From assembly GCA_964006375.1 (NCBI GenBank), contig OZ023263.1:139026673-139090672 (forward strand): a DNA stretch of 64,000 nt, in the 5' to 3' direction. Position numbers and translations under genes: made by a program. Below the pieces are notes generated by a model, which saw only the letters and a program-made list of their open reading frames with translations, was not told the origin of the DNA and made no database searches. The first letter of the stretch is position 1, and each line of letters begins with the position of its first letter. This DNA is from Tillus elongatus. Its lineage: Eukaryota; Arthropoda; Insecta; Coleoptera; Cleridae. This document shows positions 1-12,455 of this stretch, one piece after another.

Positions 1-287
1 CCTCCACACACATAGAGTTTTGCTCACCCAAGAAGCTCCCCACCAGATCATGCAGGAAAGCTGCACAGTACCCATTAACACCTTTGTGCACTCCCCAACA
101 ACAACAAGTATCCGAGCACTCTGCTGCCACGAGGGCACGATCCCCAATAAACTGGTCAACAAGGGTTGTGGGCTATCCAAGCAACCCCCATTTAGAAGGG
201 AAAAATTCCGAAGTAAAAAGGTTATTCTCCAGAGTATTTAATACTGCGCATTCTCAACAGGAGAGTATTGCAGACTAAAAAAAGGAA
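1..287. other. Left flank of H1, no gene recognised
   Basis: Ordinary-composition sequence ending in an A-rich run just before the 8-bp duplication that borders H1. Short open frames exist on both strands but have no motif, no codon-bias signal and no neighbour that supports them. I see no gene or known repeat here. Confidence 0.5.
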
Positions 288-295
288 AGGGCGCC

Positions 296-319
296 CGTGG
301 CATATCGTTCGGCCGACAG
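296..319 (+). repeat. Left terminal inverted repeat of H1
   Basis: Pairs with 13198-13221 in inverted orientation, sharing the core tatcgttcg-N-ccgacag. Just inside (about 316-350) a 16-bp unit containing gttcgttgggccgaca is reiterated; H2 has no such expansion. Confidence 0.75.
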
Positions 320-882
320 TTCGTTGGGCCGACAGTTCGTTGGGCCGACACATCGTAAAGTCGACACTACAATAGAGGGGCGATTCGACCGAGAATACCG
401 CTTTTTCCAGTATTTGTCTGGCCGACTGGCTGAAGCCTAATATTGATCTCTGCTTCAAATTTAGTTGCAAAACATGACATATAAGCGAAATTGAAATTAA
501 AATGCCAATTTATATGCGCGCCGGGCAATACGCACTCTTTATATGTTTAAAATGTCTTACATAATAAAGTTATTTGTATAAAAAAATATGCTGAGTTATT
601 AGATACAGATAAACATACTTATGGGTAATTGATTGTTATATATGTGAATAATTATGAAACTCAATCCTGACTCACCTTAAAGAAAAGGTCATTTTCTAAT
701 AAAAAAGATTTATTCCACATTTTAATTACAAAAATGTGATTTAAAGTGAATCCACATATTATTAAGCATTTATTTTCAAGAAAGTTATCTTTGATGGCAT
801 CTACTTTTTCACATTTTATAATGCATAGTTGCACAATTGTTTGAATATGTATGATGGAGGGCAGAGGGTTAAGTGCTTCTGT

Positions 883-986
<104 letters not shown>

Positions 987-1403
987 AATAAGAAAAAATC
1001 ATTGGAGATTGAATATGTGGTCATGCCATTAAAGTTATTTGTGTAAAAAAAATTGTTGAGTTAGATATAAATAAATATACTTATGGATAAATCGTTGTTT
1101 TTGAAAAAGATATAAATAGTTCTAAGCCTGAATAACAATGTCCACACTCAAAGAAACTATGGAGAATGACGGGCAGTTCTGTTATCGTAAAAAAATCAAA
1201 TGATATGTTTTATTCAATTTTGTCATTAAAACAATTTGATTTAAAGAGAAGCCAGATTTTCATAAACTTTATATTTTCTTTGATTGCCAAATATTTTCAA
1301 AAAAGCTGTCACACAATTTTTTAATCCCTTTATTGGGAGCAAATTTATTTTTGAAACTTTATTATCGAGGGCGAAAGGTTATAAAAATTTTTCACTGCCA
1401 TAA

Positions 1404-1418
1404 AATAATAATAATAAT

Positions 1419-1503
<85 letters not shown>
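1404..1503. repeat. (AAT)n followed by (AT)n microsatellite
   Basis: A short AAT run (about 1404-1423) passes directly into about 80 bp of AT dinucleotide, within H1. The sequence downstream of it (1504-1860) matches H2 from 16729 on. Confidence 0.96.
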
Positions 1504-1504
<1 letters not shown>

Positions 1505-1987
1505 CAAAAATTTTAGATCATTTATATGAACACTCATTTTCATAGCACACTTTGTCGCGTCCAGATTTTTTATCATGAGTAGCAGAATGTTCGCCACATG
1601 ATTGTACACTTATTTTCTTATGCTGGTTCAATTTTCGCGCATTCACTGTTTTTGGAATGTCTAGTAATACTTTAATTCTTTATAAACTCAGTGTGCAGTT
1701 CCCCAACATATAAAATTTCTCACATTTTTATAATATTAATTGATAACAAATTAAATTGTCTGGTTATTAATAATAAACTGACAGATAAATAAGGTTGGAA
1801 CTAAAATGGCCTCAACAACTTTTAAAAATTTTAATTACAATTTGGACATATATTTACTATTAGTGAATTTTCTTAGAAAAAATTCACTAATGAGGAGATC
1901 TCGACTTTTGAATTTTGAAAAAATTTCTTCAAATGAGCGCGATCTAGGACCCCTAGAACCCATATCCGGGGTCAGTTTCAATTTTTA

Positions 1988-2134
<147 letters not shown>

Positions 2135-2142
2135 GTCTATGC

Positions 2143-2247
2143 GGAAGTAGCTGGACCTTTCTCTCTTGGGATTTATATATGTTTATAAGGAAGTAGCTGG
2201 ACATTTCAGCCATAAAAATTGATATGTCCAAAAGGAAGTAGCTGGAC
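2143..2247 (+). repeat. 45-46-bp tandem repeat carrying ggaagtagctggac
   Basis: The 14-mer ggaagtagctggac occurs at 2143, 2189 and 2234, a spacing of 46 and 45 bp. Sequence between the repeats is poorly conserved. Its reverse complement occurs at 11869-11882, with related ccagctatt copies just before it. Confidence 0.8.
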
Positions 2248-2259
2248 CTAACCTCACAG

Positions 2260-3020
2260 TGTTGCCGCACTTTTTAGTAGGATGTATAAAAGTTTTGTGG
2301 TTAGTTTTATGTTGTACGCTTAAACAGGTAGCATTACGGTTTTAAGGTCTGCGTGCTAGTATACAAAGATGATATGTTTTAATTAATACATTATTTATTC
2401 TCTTTACCTTACAGTTTTACAGTGAAGCACTTCGTGAATAATATTAAAATTATAAAAAGTGACTACAAATTATTTAAATTATTTGCCTACATAAATTATC
2501 ACACCGGTGTGGTAAAGCAGAAAAATGATAAAAGACAAATTTTGTGTTGTAATTTTTTACCAGTTATTTTAAATTAAATAAATTGTATATAAAAATGTAT
2601 TTATGACAGTCTTGTCTAAAAACACACGTGTTTTATCTCAAAATGTAATACATTAAGTTCCTAGAAAACAAAATTATTGTAATTAGTTATCTGGATCTGA
2701 ATACATTGCATGTGATCTGTTTTCATAATGGAAGTAACATAATTCAAACTCTTAACAAGATTATGATGACCAAAGCTTTTGCATAAGTTACATATGAAAC
2801 ACAATTCTTGTGTAATGAATGGAACGTGAGAAATCAGCGAAAATAGTTGTCGTAAATAAATAGAAAATGCAGTAAAAGTGGAGAACTTAGGAATTTAGTA
2901 GAAGAAAATTTGTACAAAGTAGGCAAATTTGTAAAATGTAATATAAATAGTCATTAATGTATTTTTATGTTATTTTATTTTAATATAGCTAAAAAGAAAT
3001 ATTTATCATATTGTCTGTCT
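2260..3020. other. AT-rich sequence, no gene seen
   Basis: No coding frame with a recognisable motif, no tandem structure and no RNA gene signal. Confidence 0.5.
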
Positions 3021-3201
3021 TTTTTCGTGCTACTAGAAATGTAAGGTTTAAGAGACTGGGGAGTTCTTTTGTTTAACACTGGACAATTTTCAATCAGAAG
3101 TTCACATTCAGCTATCGAGGGGTTGCTTCCGTCCTTTAAATGTCTTCTAATGGTCTCCTTAACTGCTTCTCTTTGAGGAGAACTCCATCTTGGTCGTGCT
3201 G
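2975..3201 (-). pseudogene. Possible terminal exon with a SANT/Myb-like domain
   Basis: On the minus strand a frame of about 75 codons begins right after a plausible 3' splice acceptor (tgtttcacag, ending at 3202) and runs to a stop. It encodes a basic helical block starting PRWSSPQREAVKETIRRHL and ending near KRTPQSLKPYI. The W...E...V...I...L spacing with a closing Arg-Thr/Lys-x-Ile pattern resembles the short SANT/Myb-like C-terminal domain of many uncharacterised animal proteins. That match is from memory of the pattern, not a search. No upstream exon, promoter or polyadenylation signal was identified. It could be a real last exon, a processed fragment or part of a transposon gene. The function is unknown. 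Confidence 0.3.
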
Positions 3202-3299
3202 CTGTGAAACAATAATCATAGAAATTAGCTTTGTACAATGGGTGAAGATTGGAACCTGTGATGAGCACTGATAAGTACAATTTGGAGAACCCAATTCAT

Positions 3300-4330
3300 C
3301 ACAATACAGTTTTTTGACCCGACGATCGTTTCGCTAACAAAGTTAGCGTTATTAAGGGGATGAATAAACTTAGTTTATTCAAATTTTAAAAATTAGAAAA
3401 TTACTTTAAGGAAGACGCAGAAATTGAAGACATTATTCTTTTACCTAGAGGAAAACAGTAGCATATTGTTTATGCTAAGCTTATAGTAAGAAGTGCAACA
3501 GTGATAGAGTGTATACTGCGGAAGCTACTTTTAACGGGTGTTTCATAATCATTGTTTATTGTTAACTTTAAATACTTGATATTTAAATTTCCGTACAGGT
3601 TAACGAAAATGCAGCAAACAAAAGGCTTTTCCTTTGCCTAAAGAATAACCATGTTATATGTTATATTTTCTAAATCTTATCGAATTATTGATCTATTGAT
3701 GTAATTGTAATTGTTTTCAATTTTTGATCATTTTAAATGTTTTACCTTAGAATATAAATTTTTGCAAATTAAATTTTATGCACCCCATAATATCCCATCT
3801 AACAGGGAAGGAGTCATCCGACACGATAATATGTAGTTTATAATACAAAATGCAACGATGACACTTCCCACACATTACATTATAGTCTCGGCTCCCATAA
3901 TGCCTTTTTGTAGGGTGTCTTGGTTCCGAGATTATAAATATATGTACTTACATTATTTAACTGTTACAGTAGCCTTATAATAAACGTTTAGTTAACGCAC
4001 ATCGTCTAGTGGGCAGTATCCAACCCCCTTGCTCCGTAATTGCTTAAGAAACCCTTTAAGAAAATTCGGACATAAAATGTTTTCTAACCACAAGGTCATT
4101 TGATTAATGAGTACACCAACAAAACATATTGTAGGCTCTGTCTAAAGAAAGCACTGGTAATTTAAAAGTTTCAACTATTTAGTCTGTCTAAGAAATGAAA
4201 CTTGTTTTAAAAATTTTCTGCCAAAGTTTATTCTCAAAAAATATTCCGACCGAAATTTATAAATCGACATGGTGTCTAAATTAATAAGTCAGTCAAACTG
4301 ATCCTGGACTATTTTCAGTAATTATAGTAG
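3300..4330. other. AT-rich sequence, no gene seen
   Basis: Scattered short frames only. No motif, repeat array or RNA gene was recognised. Confidence 0.5.
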
Positions 4331-4339
4331 ATGTTGGGG

Positions 4340-5965
4340 CGTAACGTACTTAAAGGGTTATTATTATTATTTTTTAATTTTTCAACAACACACCACGAGG
4401 GCTTACAGCCTACATAATATCGTGCCGTGGGTGTCGAGAAGGAGGAAAGAGGCAACTTGTTAATTCTGGACTTGAAGGTTTGGAGGTTCTGAGGAGAAGG
4501 AAAAACATGTGCCGGCAAGGAATTCCACAACTTGGAAGGCCTCGGGACAAAAGAGCGGGCATAACAAGATGTTCTATGTCTGGTAATCTGGAAAGTAAAA
4601 CGGTGCATTCGCTCTGTTCTTGGTAGATCTGTTGGGGGCAGCAGGTGGAGGAACTATGGAAGAAAGCTCATCTGAGCAGTGCCCGTACAGATATTTATAA
4701 AAGAGAACGAGGTCACCAACGGCACGTCGGTGGGCAAGGGATGGCAGCCTTTGGGTGATGGTAGTGTCACCGATGATACGTATAGCTCTCTTCTGAATGG
4801 AGTTCAGAATAGCGAGTGTAAAAGCGGCAGCGGCACCCCAGATGTGGGAGCAGTATTCGAGGTTTGGCCTTATTTGTAAGGTATATAAGGTATAGAGATT
4901 ATCTGGTGAAAAGTATTTGCGAGCCCGGACGAGGAAACCTAATTTCTTAGCAGCCACTTCTGCAATTGATGTGACATGTTGGTGCCAATTGAGATTTCGA
5001 TCCACAGATATGCCAACAAGTGTAAAGGTCTTATTACTTTAACTTGGTTGTTCATTGTGATGGGTCTAGGGCTGGTGCATCTCTTATGAGATAGAAAGCA
5101 AGACTGAGATTTGGTGGAGTTGAATTGTACAAGATTTCTACTTCCCCAGTATAATATTTTTTGAAGATCCACAGAGGCAGAACCCTCCATGAGTCTGCGT
5201 TCCTCATCTAATTGAGCTAAAGAGACAGGCTTAGAATATTGTATATTTGAGAGGAGGATGCTGTCGTCCGCGTAACTGTGAACTGGGTTAGATGTGCTAG
5301 AGAGGGGGTCATTGATGTGGAGAAGAAACAAAGTAGGGGCTCAAGCTGAACCTTGAGGGACTTCTGCATTAATTGAATACAGTTTAGGGGAATGGCCATC
5401 CACGACAACAGAAATGCTCCGGTTGGAGAGGAAATTTGCTGTCCAGGTACAGAGTTTTGGTGGTAGGCCATAGACCGGAGGTTTATTAAGCAGCGCTGCA
5501 TCCCAAACCTGGTCGAATGCTTTGGATATGTCTAGAGCGACAATCTGGCATTCACCGTGTAGTTTCATAGACTTGTTACAAGAATGGGTGACAAAGGAAA
5601 GGAGGTCGGCAGTTGATCTGCGCTGACGGAATCCATACTGCCTGTCGTGGATTAGACTGTGTTTTTCAAGAAATTTTAGTAATTCGGTGTTTATATACTT
5701 TTCCATCACTTTAGAGACGACTGAAAGGAGATAAATAGGTCTGTAGTTACTAGGAAGCGCTTTGGATCCTTTCTTGGGGACGGGTTGTACTCGAGCACTT
5801 TTCCAGTTACTAGGGAATATGCTTCTATTGTAAGATGTCTAAAACAGACAGGTCAGGACAGGAGCAAGTTCTGGTGCGCATCTTTTGAGAACAATTGCTG
5901 GGATCTCGTCAAGTCCAGAGGCTTTCCTGGTATTAAGAGAAGAGAGCATCTTTCCTACATTTTGT
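4340..5965 (-). pseudogene. Decayed non-LTR retrotransposon reverse transcriptase (3' part of a LINE)
   Basis: Successive minus-strand frames give the middle and end of a LINE reverse transcriptase: about 5965-5341 carries the NYRPI-type block, a YGFR block and the catalytic ALDISKAFD block and ends near VPQGSA. The stretch 5331-4939 has the catalytic YADDS block, and 5005-4574 and 4608-4315 give the thumb and C-terminal LWNSLPA-type block. The pieces lie in different frames and are broken by stops, so this is dead. The copy ends at its 3' side in an AAT/T-rich tail at about 4350-4375, as expected for a 5'-truncated LINE. The motifs suggest a Jockey/CR1-like lineage without RNase H; the clade is not settled. 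Confidence 0.85.
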
Positions 5966-6174
5966 TTGTTTTGTAATATAGTATTTTGAATTAAAATTAC
6001 TCCAACTCCTGCTTTTTTTAGAAGCTAACACAAAAACTTAATTCGAAAATAGGACAAGGTGTATAATGACTGTTGTTTTATAAACTTACGAGATCTACTT
6101 TTAGTGTTATAGAGTTATATATTTTAGATTATTGTATCCAATTGTTGCAAAAGATATTTTACAACTATTATCAA

Positions 6175-6530
6175 AAAGCCTGAGTGATCCAGTGGTATGA
6201 AAGTATGCCGCTGGATCCAAGGGTACTGGGTTCGATTTCCAGGGTTCCCCATTCATTTTTTCAGCCCCTACTGTAAAATTATCATTTAGTTGGAGCAGGT
6301 TGAATTTCTGCAGGTTCCGATTCACTGAGTAGTCGTGAAGTCGTTAGTCCCGTGTACCGTGCGAGGTTGGGCACGCTGAATATCCCTACCCTCCTTATAG
6401 AAAAAAACGAAGTTCGGTCAAATTTAAAGGAAGGTGAGTTGAAAGTGCTCCATGTCGTCGGTGATTGGCCATAGTCGCAGAAATACGTCGCCGTTGAGGA
6501 AAAGACAAAAAAGATAAACAATTATCAGCA
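6175..6530 (+). mobile_element. tRNA-derived SINE
   Basis: The first 75 bp resemble a tRNA: an A-box-like stretch (tgatccagtggtatg) and, about 40 bp on, a B box (gggttcgatttcc) followed by a short stem complement. These are RNA polymerase III internal promoter elements. An unrelated body of about 270 bp follows, ending in an A-rich stretch near 6505-6525. This head-body-tail layout is typical of SINEs. It cannot be a tRNA gene because the acceptor stem and CCA-side pairing do not close. Duplicated flanks were not found with confidence. Two frames on the opposite strand are shadows. Confidence 0.6.
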
Positions 6531-6539
6531 TTATTACTG

Positions 6540-7845
6540 CCATATTACACAATGCATGTTGGTAACTTAGAATACATTCAGTTAATCAAATACACCTTTT
6601 TCAAATGCGCGAACACGTCAATTAGTGGTTTTTAAGCTGTCACCTTTCTTTAATAATATGAAGTTGTCCCAAATTTGAGATATGACGTCGATAATTTGTT
6701 TAACCGACAATCCTACTGTTTTGTTGGCTATTTCTAAAGTACATGTCAAGTTATGCTTAACCACCAAGTTTATATTCCTTCCCACAAAAATATAGATTAT
6801 ATTATTTTAAAAACATAAATAAAAAATAGATAATCTGAATCAATTTTCTTTAATAAATGCTTAGGTTGTTGTCGATTGAGTATTTGTTATTAGTATAAAC
6901 GGAATTGAAATTCGTTTTACACATTTCTGGTTATTTTGGGAAAATAAGTCAACATTCATTTCTTATTCGTGCTACTAATTCCTTTAGATTTATAATAATA
7001 AATAAATAAAAATTTAAAATCTGCTGTTTTTTTCAAATTAATGTGTAGGTTAAACCTATTTAACAAAAACAAACTAGGGTATGATTTGAAAAAAATATCG
7101 ATGAGGTCGTACCTTAAATTTGGCACACACTGTATGATATTTATTTTATTTTTTGAAAAGACCGTAATATAAAATGTATATCGACATGTCTGCGAATTAT
7201 TGGAAAAAGATAGCTGTATCTGATTAACTGAATTTATTCCATGTTTTAAACTCGCGCTATATGTATATAGCTGTCAAAAAATTATACTGGCAGGTTTAGG
7301 CAAACAATGTACATATTTTTTATTATAAATAAAAAATCGTAGGGGTAGAAATAGTAGCATTGGTAAGTAAATAACTTAAAAGCTTTATTTCCTGGAAAGC
7401 CGCTGCATTTTAAGATTCACATAGTTGCATTTGCATCATGTTCGATGCAGCAGAGATAAGACATGTTTGCTGAATATAACTGGGATAAAGTTTGCGTGAA
7501 GTTATCCATAAATTCCAAGCCATAGATTTACACGTAGGGTCAGCAGAAAGCGGGATGGATCGTCGCGATCACAATATCAGTGAAGCGGATTCAACGTAGT
7601 AAATTTATAGCTAGCCATAGATGCCAGCCATATATTGCTATATGCTACTACACCTTTCCGAAGAAAAAAGAATTTGTCTCAAGTGTTTTGCAATAACATA
7701 ATAACACTAAACCAATCGTTTATTATTAACATAGACATAGAGGAAAACTAAATTTTAGTAGGTATTATTTGTTATCTTGGTTACATGTACCCAAATGACA
7801 AATATTGGACAATAAAGCCAAGGTCCCAATATAAAAACAGACACA
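6540..7845. other. AT-rich sequence, no gene seen
   Basis: No coding frame above background, no tandem repeat and no RNA gene were recognised before the satellite begins. Confidence 0.5.
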
Positions 7846-7849
7846 AAAA

Positions 7850-9760
7850 CAGTTACGAAAGACCTAGTGTATAGCAACCTAAGCAAATTATTTTTTGTCA
7901 CACTCTGGAAAAAAAAAATCATTTGACCATCGAGATACTTATTACTAAGTTTTTTCAAATATGACTTATTTTTTGATATTTACAGTTAATGTGCAAAATC
8001 ATAAAACCGCAAAATTATTACCAAGGCCCTAATGTATAATAACTCATGCAAATTATTTTTTGTCACTTTTTGCAAAAGTGAAAAAAATACATATGAAGAT
8101 CGAAATAGCTATTACCACGTTTATTTTTTCGCATTTGTAGATGTGCCAAAATCACAAAAACGAAGATCGGGATAGCAATTAAGACGTTTCCGAAATATGA
8201 ATTAATTTTTGATATTTGCAGTAGATGTGCCAAAATCTTATAAACACAAAATGACTACCAAGGCCCTAGTGTATAATAAGATTGCAAATTATATTTTGTC
8301 ACCCTTTGCAAAAGTGAGAAAAATGCATATGAAGATCGGGATAACTATTAAGAAGTTTCGGGAATATGAATTATTTTTTGATATTTGCAGTAGATGAGCC
8401 AAAATCATAAAAACCAAAAATTATTACCAAGGCCCTAGTGTATAATAAGATATGCAAATTGTGTTTTGTCACCTTTTGAAAAAGTGAGAAAAATGCATAT
8501 GGAGATCGGGATAGCAATTAAGACGTTTCCGAAATATGATTTATTTTTTGATATTTTCAGTAGATGTGCCAAAATCATAAAAACAAAAAATGATTACCAA
8601 GGCCCTAGTGTATAATGAGATATGCAAATTATTTTTTGTCACCCTTTGCAAAAGTGAGAAAAATGCATATGAAAATCGGGATAACAATTAAGACGTTTTC
8701 CAAATATGTATTATTTTTTCGCATTGGCAGTTAATGTGCCAAATCATAAAAACAAAAAATTATTACTAAGGCCCTTATGTATGAAAAACCATGCAAATTA
8801 TTTTTTGTCACCCTTTGCAAAAGTGAGAAAAATGCATATGAAAATCGGGATAGCAATTAAGACGTTTTCCAAATATGTATTATTTTTTCGCATTGGCAGT
8901 TAATGTGCCAAAATAATAAAAACAAAAAATTATTACTAAGGCCCTTATGTATGAAAAACCATGCAAATTATTTTTTTGTCACCTTTTGCAAAAGTGAAAA
9001 AAACGCATAAGAAATTCGGGATAGCAATTAAAACGTTTCCGAAATATGTCATATTTTTTGATATTTGCAGTAAATGTGCCAAAATCATAAAAACACAAAA
9101 TGATTACCAAGGCGCTAGTGTATAATAAGAGATGCAAACTATTTTTTGTCACCTTTTGCAAAAGTGAGAAAAATGCATATGAAAATCGGGATAGCAATTA
9201 AGACGTTTCCGAAATATGAATTATTGTTTGTTATTTGCAGTAGATGTGCCAAAATTATAAAAACAAAGACTGATTACCATGGCCCTAGTGTATAATAAGA
9301 TATGCAAATTATTTTTCGTCGCCCTTTGCAAAAGTGAGAAAAATGCATATGAAAATCGGGATAGCAATTACGACGTTTTCCAAATATGTATTATTTTTTC
9401 GCATTTGCAGTTAATGTGCCAAATTCATAGAAACAAAAAATATCACTAAGGGCCTGACGCATAAAAGCTCATGCAAATAATTTTCTGTCACCCTTTTGAA
9501 ATATAAAAAATGCATTTGAACACTGGGATAGTTACTACCACGTTTTTCATTTCAACATTAATGATTCTGTGATACTTACTGTTAATGTGGTAAAATCACA
9601 AAACCAAAAATCATTACCAAGGCCCTATTATGTAATGCTACACCAAATTTATTTTTTGTCACCCTTTGCAAAAGTAAGAAGAAAAAAAGAATTTAAACAT
9701 CGGGATAGCAATTAAGAGGTTTTCCAAGAATGTTTTTTTTTCAGTCAATGTGCCACATGA
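7850..9760 (+). repeat. 170-bp satellite, left array (about 11 units)
   Basis: Units recur at about 168-171 bp. Successive occurrences of the ttttgtcaccctttgcaaaag block fall at about 8300, 8468, 8637, 8807, 8978, 9148, 9318, 9487 and 9657, with a degenerate unit at 7897 and one at 8056. Each unit holds cgggatagcaattaagacg, a gcagt(a/t)(a/g)atgtgcc block and ccaaggccctagtgtat. Outer units are more diverged, the central ones more alike, as in satellites homogenised from the middle. The same unit occurs in reverse orientation at 10520-11490. Short frames read through it are not genes. Confidence 0.93.
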
Positions 9761-10017
9761 AAGGCAACGAGAAACCTCCTTATTTTAACCTATCGTTGCG
9801 ACTACTAAGCGACTTTGCCTTCAGTCAGTGAGTGAGTGATACAGATTATTTTTATTATGTTTTGGAAAAATGATGAATTTAAATAAATTTAATAAACATG
9901 TTGTGTATACAAAGAAACTACCCCAATCTCGTTATAAGAATATGTTTATTATAAAAAGTTGCTATAAATTAGGTTTAAAGTGCAACTTATTTTTAGTGGC
10001 ATAAATCTTGGTTACAT

Positions 10018-10043
10018 AGCATAAGAAGACTGTTTCTTATGCT
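10018..10043. repeat. Palindrome 1 (agcataagaa, 6-nt loop)
   Basis: Arms 10018-10027 and 10034-10043 are exact reverse complements, with loop gactgt. Confidence 0.85.
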
Positions 10044-10349
10044 GCACTGCATACTTGAACAATGCAACATAAAAATTATGAGAATCTAATTAATGTTAGT
10101 CACTCTAGTATAGCAGTTAGTGGCTGGTCATATTCAAATATTAAACCTAGCATTTTTTCTAAAATATTATGTATTTGTATATAAAAGCTTCGCATAGATA
10201 AATAACGTTTGGGCTTTGATATACCGCTTTTACGACGTTGATCCCAGAAAGTTTTACAGCTCTGTTTCTGTACCCTCCTTTTGTAAATTTCAAAGCTTTT
10301 ACCTGACCTGTCAAACATATGTTTAGAAAAAATTGAAGAGTAACTGTAG

Positions 10350-10380
10350 CACAGCATAATCAATCAATTATTATGCTGTG
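10350..10380. repeat. Palindrome 2 (cacagcataat, 9-nt loop)
   Basis: Arms 10350-10360 and 10370-10380 are exact reverse complements of 11 bp. Confidence 0.88.
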
Positions 10381-10494
10381 ACTGTATATTAGATTTTAGC
10401 GCGTTAAAAAATCTGCAACTTGAAAAATAGGAATAGAATCATATTCAATTCATTCTAAAACTGTCCGAGTTGAGAGTTGTGTATGCTGTAGTAT

Positions 10495-10517
10495 CACAGC
10501 ATAAGTCTTATGCTGTG
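10495..10517. repeat. Palindrome 3 (cacagcataag, 1-nt centre)
   Basis: Arms 10495-10505 and 10507-10517 are exact reverse complements of 11 bp around a single T. Confidence 0.9.
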
Positions 10518-10519
10518 GT

Positions 10520-11490
10520 AGTATTGTACACTAGGGCTTTGGTAGTAGTTTTGTGATTTTATGATTTTAAATGTAAATATAAAAAAAAGATTCCTGTTTA
10601 AAAAATTGCAAATGTCAAAAAATAATGTATATTGCGGAAACGTCTCAATTGCTATCCGGATCTGTTTATGCATTTTTTTTTACTTTTGCAAAGGGTGACA
10701 AAAAATCATTTGCATATCTTATTATATAAAAATACACTAGAGCCTTGGAGGTCATTTTTGGTGTTTATGATTTTGACACATGCGAAACAATAATACATAT
10801 TTGGAAAACGTCTTAACTGCTATCCCGATTTTCATATGAATTTTTTTCACTTTTTCAAAAGGTGACAAAAATAATTTGAATAACTTATTATATACTAAGA
10901 CCTTGGCAATCAGTTTTTGTTTTTATGATTTTAGCACATCTACTGCAAATATCAAAAATAATTCATATTTCGGAAACGTCTTAATTGCTATCCCGATATT
11001 CATATGCATTTTTTTCGCTTTTGAAAAAGGTGACAAAAAATATTTTGCATGGTTTTTCATACATAAGGGCTTAAGTAATATTTTTTTGTTTTTATGATTT
11101 TGGCACATTAACTGCAAATGCGATAAAATAATAAATATTTGGAAAACGTCTTAATTGTTATCCCGATCTTCATATGCATTTTTCTCACTTTTGTAAAGGG
11201 TGACAAAAAATAATTTGCGTATCTTATTATACACTAGGGCCTTGGTATTCTTTTTTTTTGTTTTTATGACTTTGGCACATCTACTGCAAATATCAAAAAA
11301 TAATTCATATTTCGGAAAGGTCTTAATTGCTATCCCGATCTTCATATGCATTTTTCTCACTTTTGCAAAGGGTGACAAAATATAATTTGCAATCTTATTA
11401 TACACTAGGGCCTTGGTAATCATTTTGTGTTTTTATGATTTTGGCACATCTACTGCAAATATCAAAAAATAATTCATATTTTGTCTCTTC
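10520..11490 (-). repeat. 170-bp satellite, right array (about 5 units, inverted)
   Basis: Reverse-complement copies of the left-array unit. The block gcaaagggtgacaaaa recurs at about 10686, 10861, 11030, 11198 and 11373 (spacing 168-175 bp). The array breaks off in mid-unit at about 11490, where unrelated sequence starts. Confidence 0.93.
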
Positions 11491-11494
11491 CAAA

Positions 11495-11805
11495 ACATTA
11501 TTTTTACAAACCACCTGTAGATTTTTTGCTATATTACATGAATAGTAACTTATGCAATAATCATTTTTAATCCAGAAATTCATAAGAAATATCCTGACGA
11601 TATTATTATTTAATAAAGTCTTAAGTAACCTCATGCTTTTTGCGGTCCTAGTGTACATAAAATTCACTAAAACATGTAAATATTTAAATAGAATTAATAT
11701 TTTGAGCATTTGGCAACACCGCACAGGCGCATTAATTTTTACTTTTAATGTTCTCATGAAATAGGTCCAGCCAATAACGCATGTACATATTAATACCAGC
11801 ATGTT
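11495..11805. other. Unassigned sequence
   Basis: Minus-strand frames here are mostly extensions from the satellite. No gene or known repeat was recognised. Confidence 0.45.
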
Positions 11806-11807
11806 AA

Positions 11808-12018
<211 letters not shown>

Positions 12019-12021
12019 CAC

Positions 12022-12455
12022 ACCGATAACTCAAAAAATAATGGGCCGATTTTGATAAAATTTGGCATGTACTTTTCTTTTGTAAATAGCTTGGATAAGT
12101 TCGTTAGTCAGGAAAATCGGACGAGGTTTTCCGGGAAAATTTTGAGTTTTCATTCGAAAAAAATTCTTATCTCAAAAAGTAATTAGCCGATTTTAATAAA
12201 ATTTGGCATGTACCTTTCTTTGGTAAATAGCTTTGACAAGTTTGTTAGTCAGGAAAATCGGACGAGGTTTTCCGGGAAAATTTTGAGTTTTCATTCGAAA
12301 AAAATTTTTATCTCAAAGAATAATAGGCCGATTTTGATAAAATTTGGCACATACCTTCCTTTTGTAAATGGCTTTGACAAGTTCGTTAATAAAAAAAATC
12401 GGACGAGGTTTTCCGGGAAAATTTTGAGTTTTCATTTGAAAAAAAATTTATCTTA
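12022..12455 (+). repeat. About 140-bp tandem repeat, three units
   Basis: The block aggttttccgggaaaatttt occurs at about 12125, 12264 and 12408. Each unit also contains gccgattttgataaaatttgg and aatcggacg. Units are about 90% alike. Frames through it are repeat artefacts. Confidence 0.9.

Larger units (their letters stand above)
9770..10515. other. Spacer between the inverted satellite arrays
   Basis: About 750 bp of non-satellite sequence. It holds three hairpin-capable palindromes sharing cagcataa(g/t). A minus-strand frame (10363-10100) of 87 codons has no recognisable domain and is not called as a gene. Confidence 0.6.

Noticed and set aside
7850..11490. CRISPR-like array
   Set aside because: The whole 170-bp unit repeats with no alternating unique spacers, and the context is eukaryotic; it is satellite DNA.
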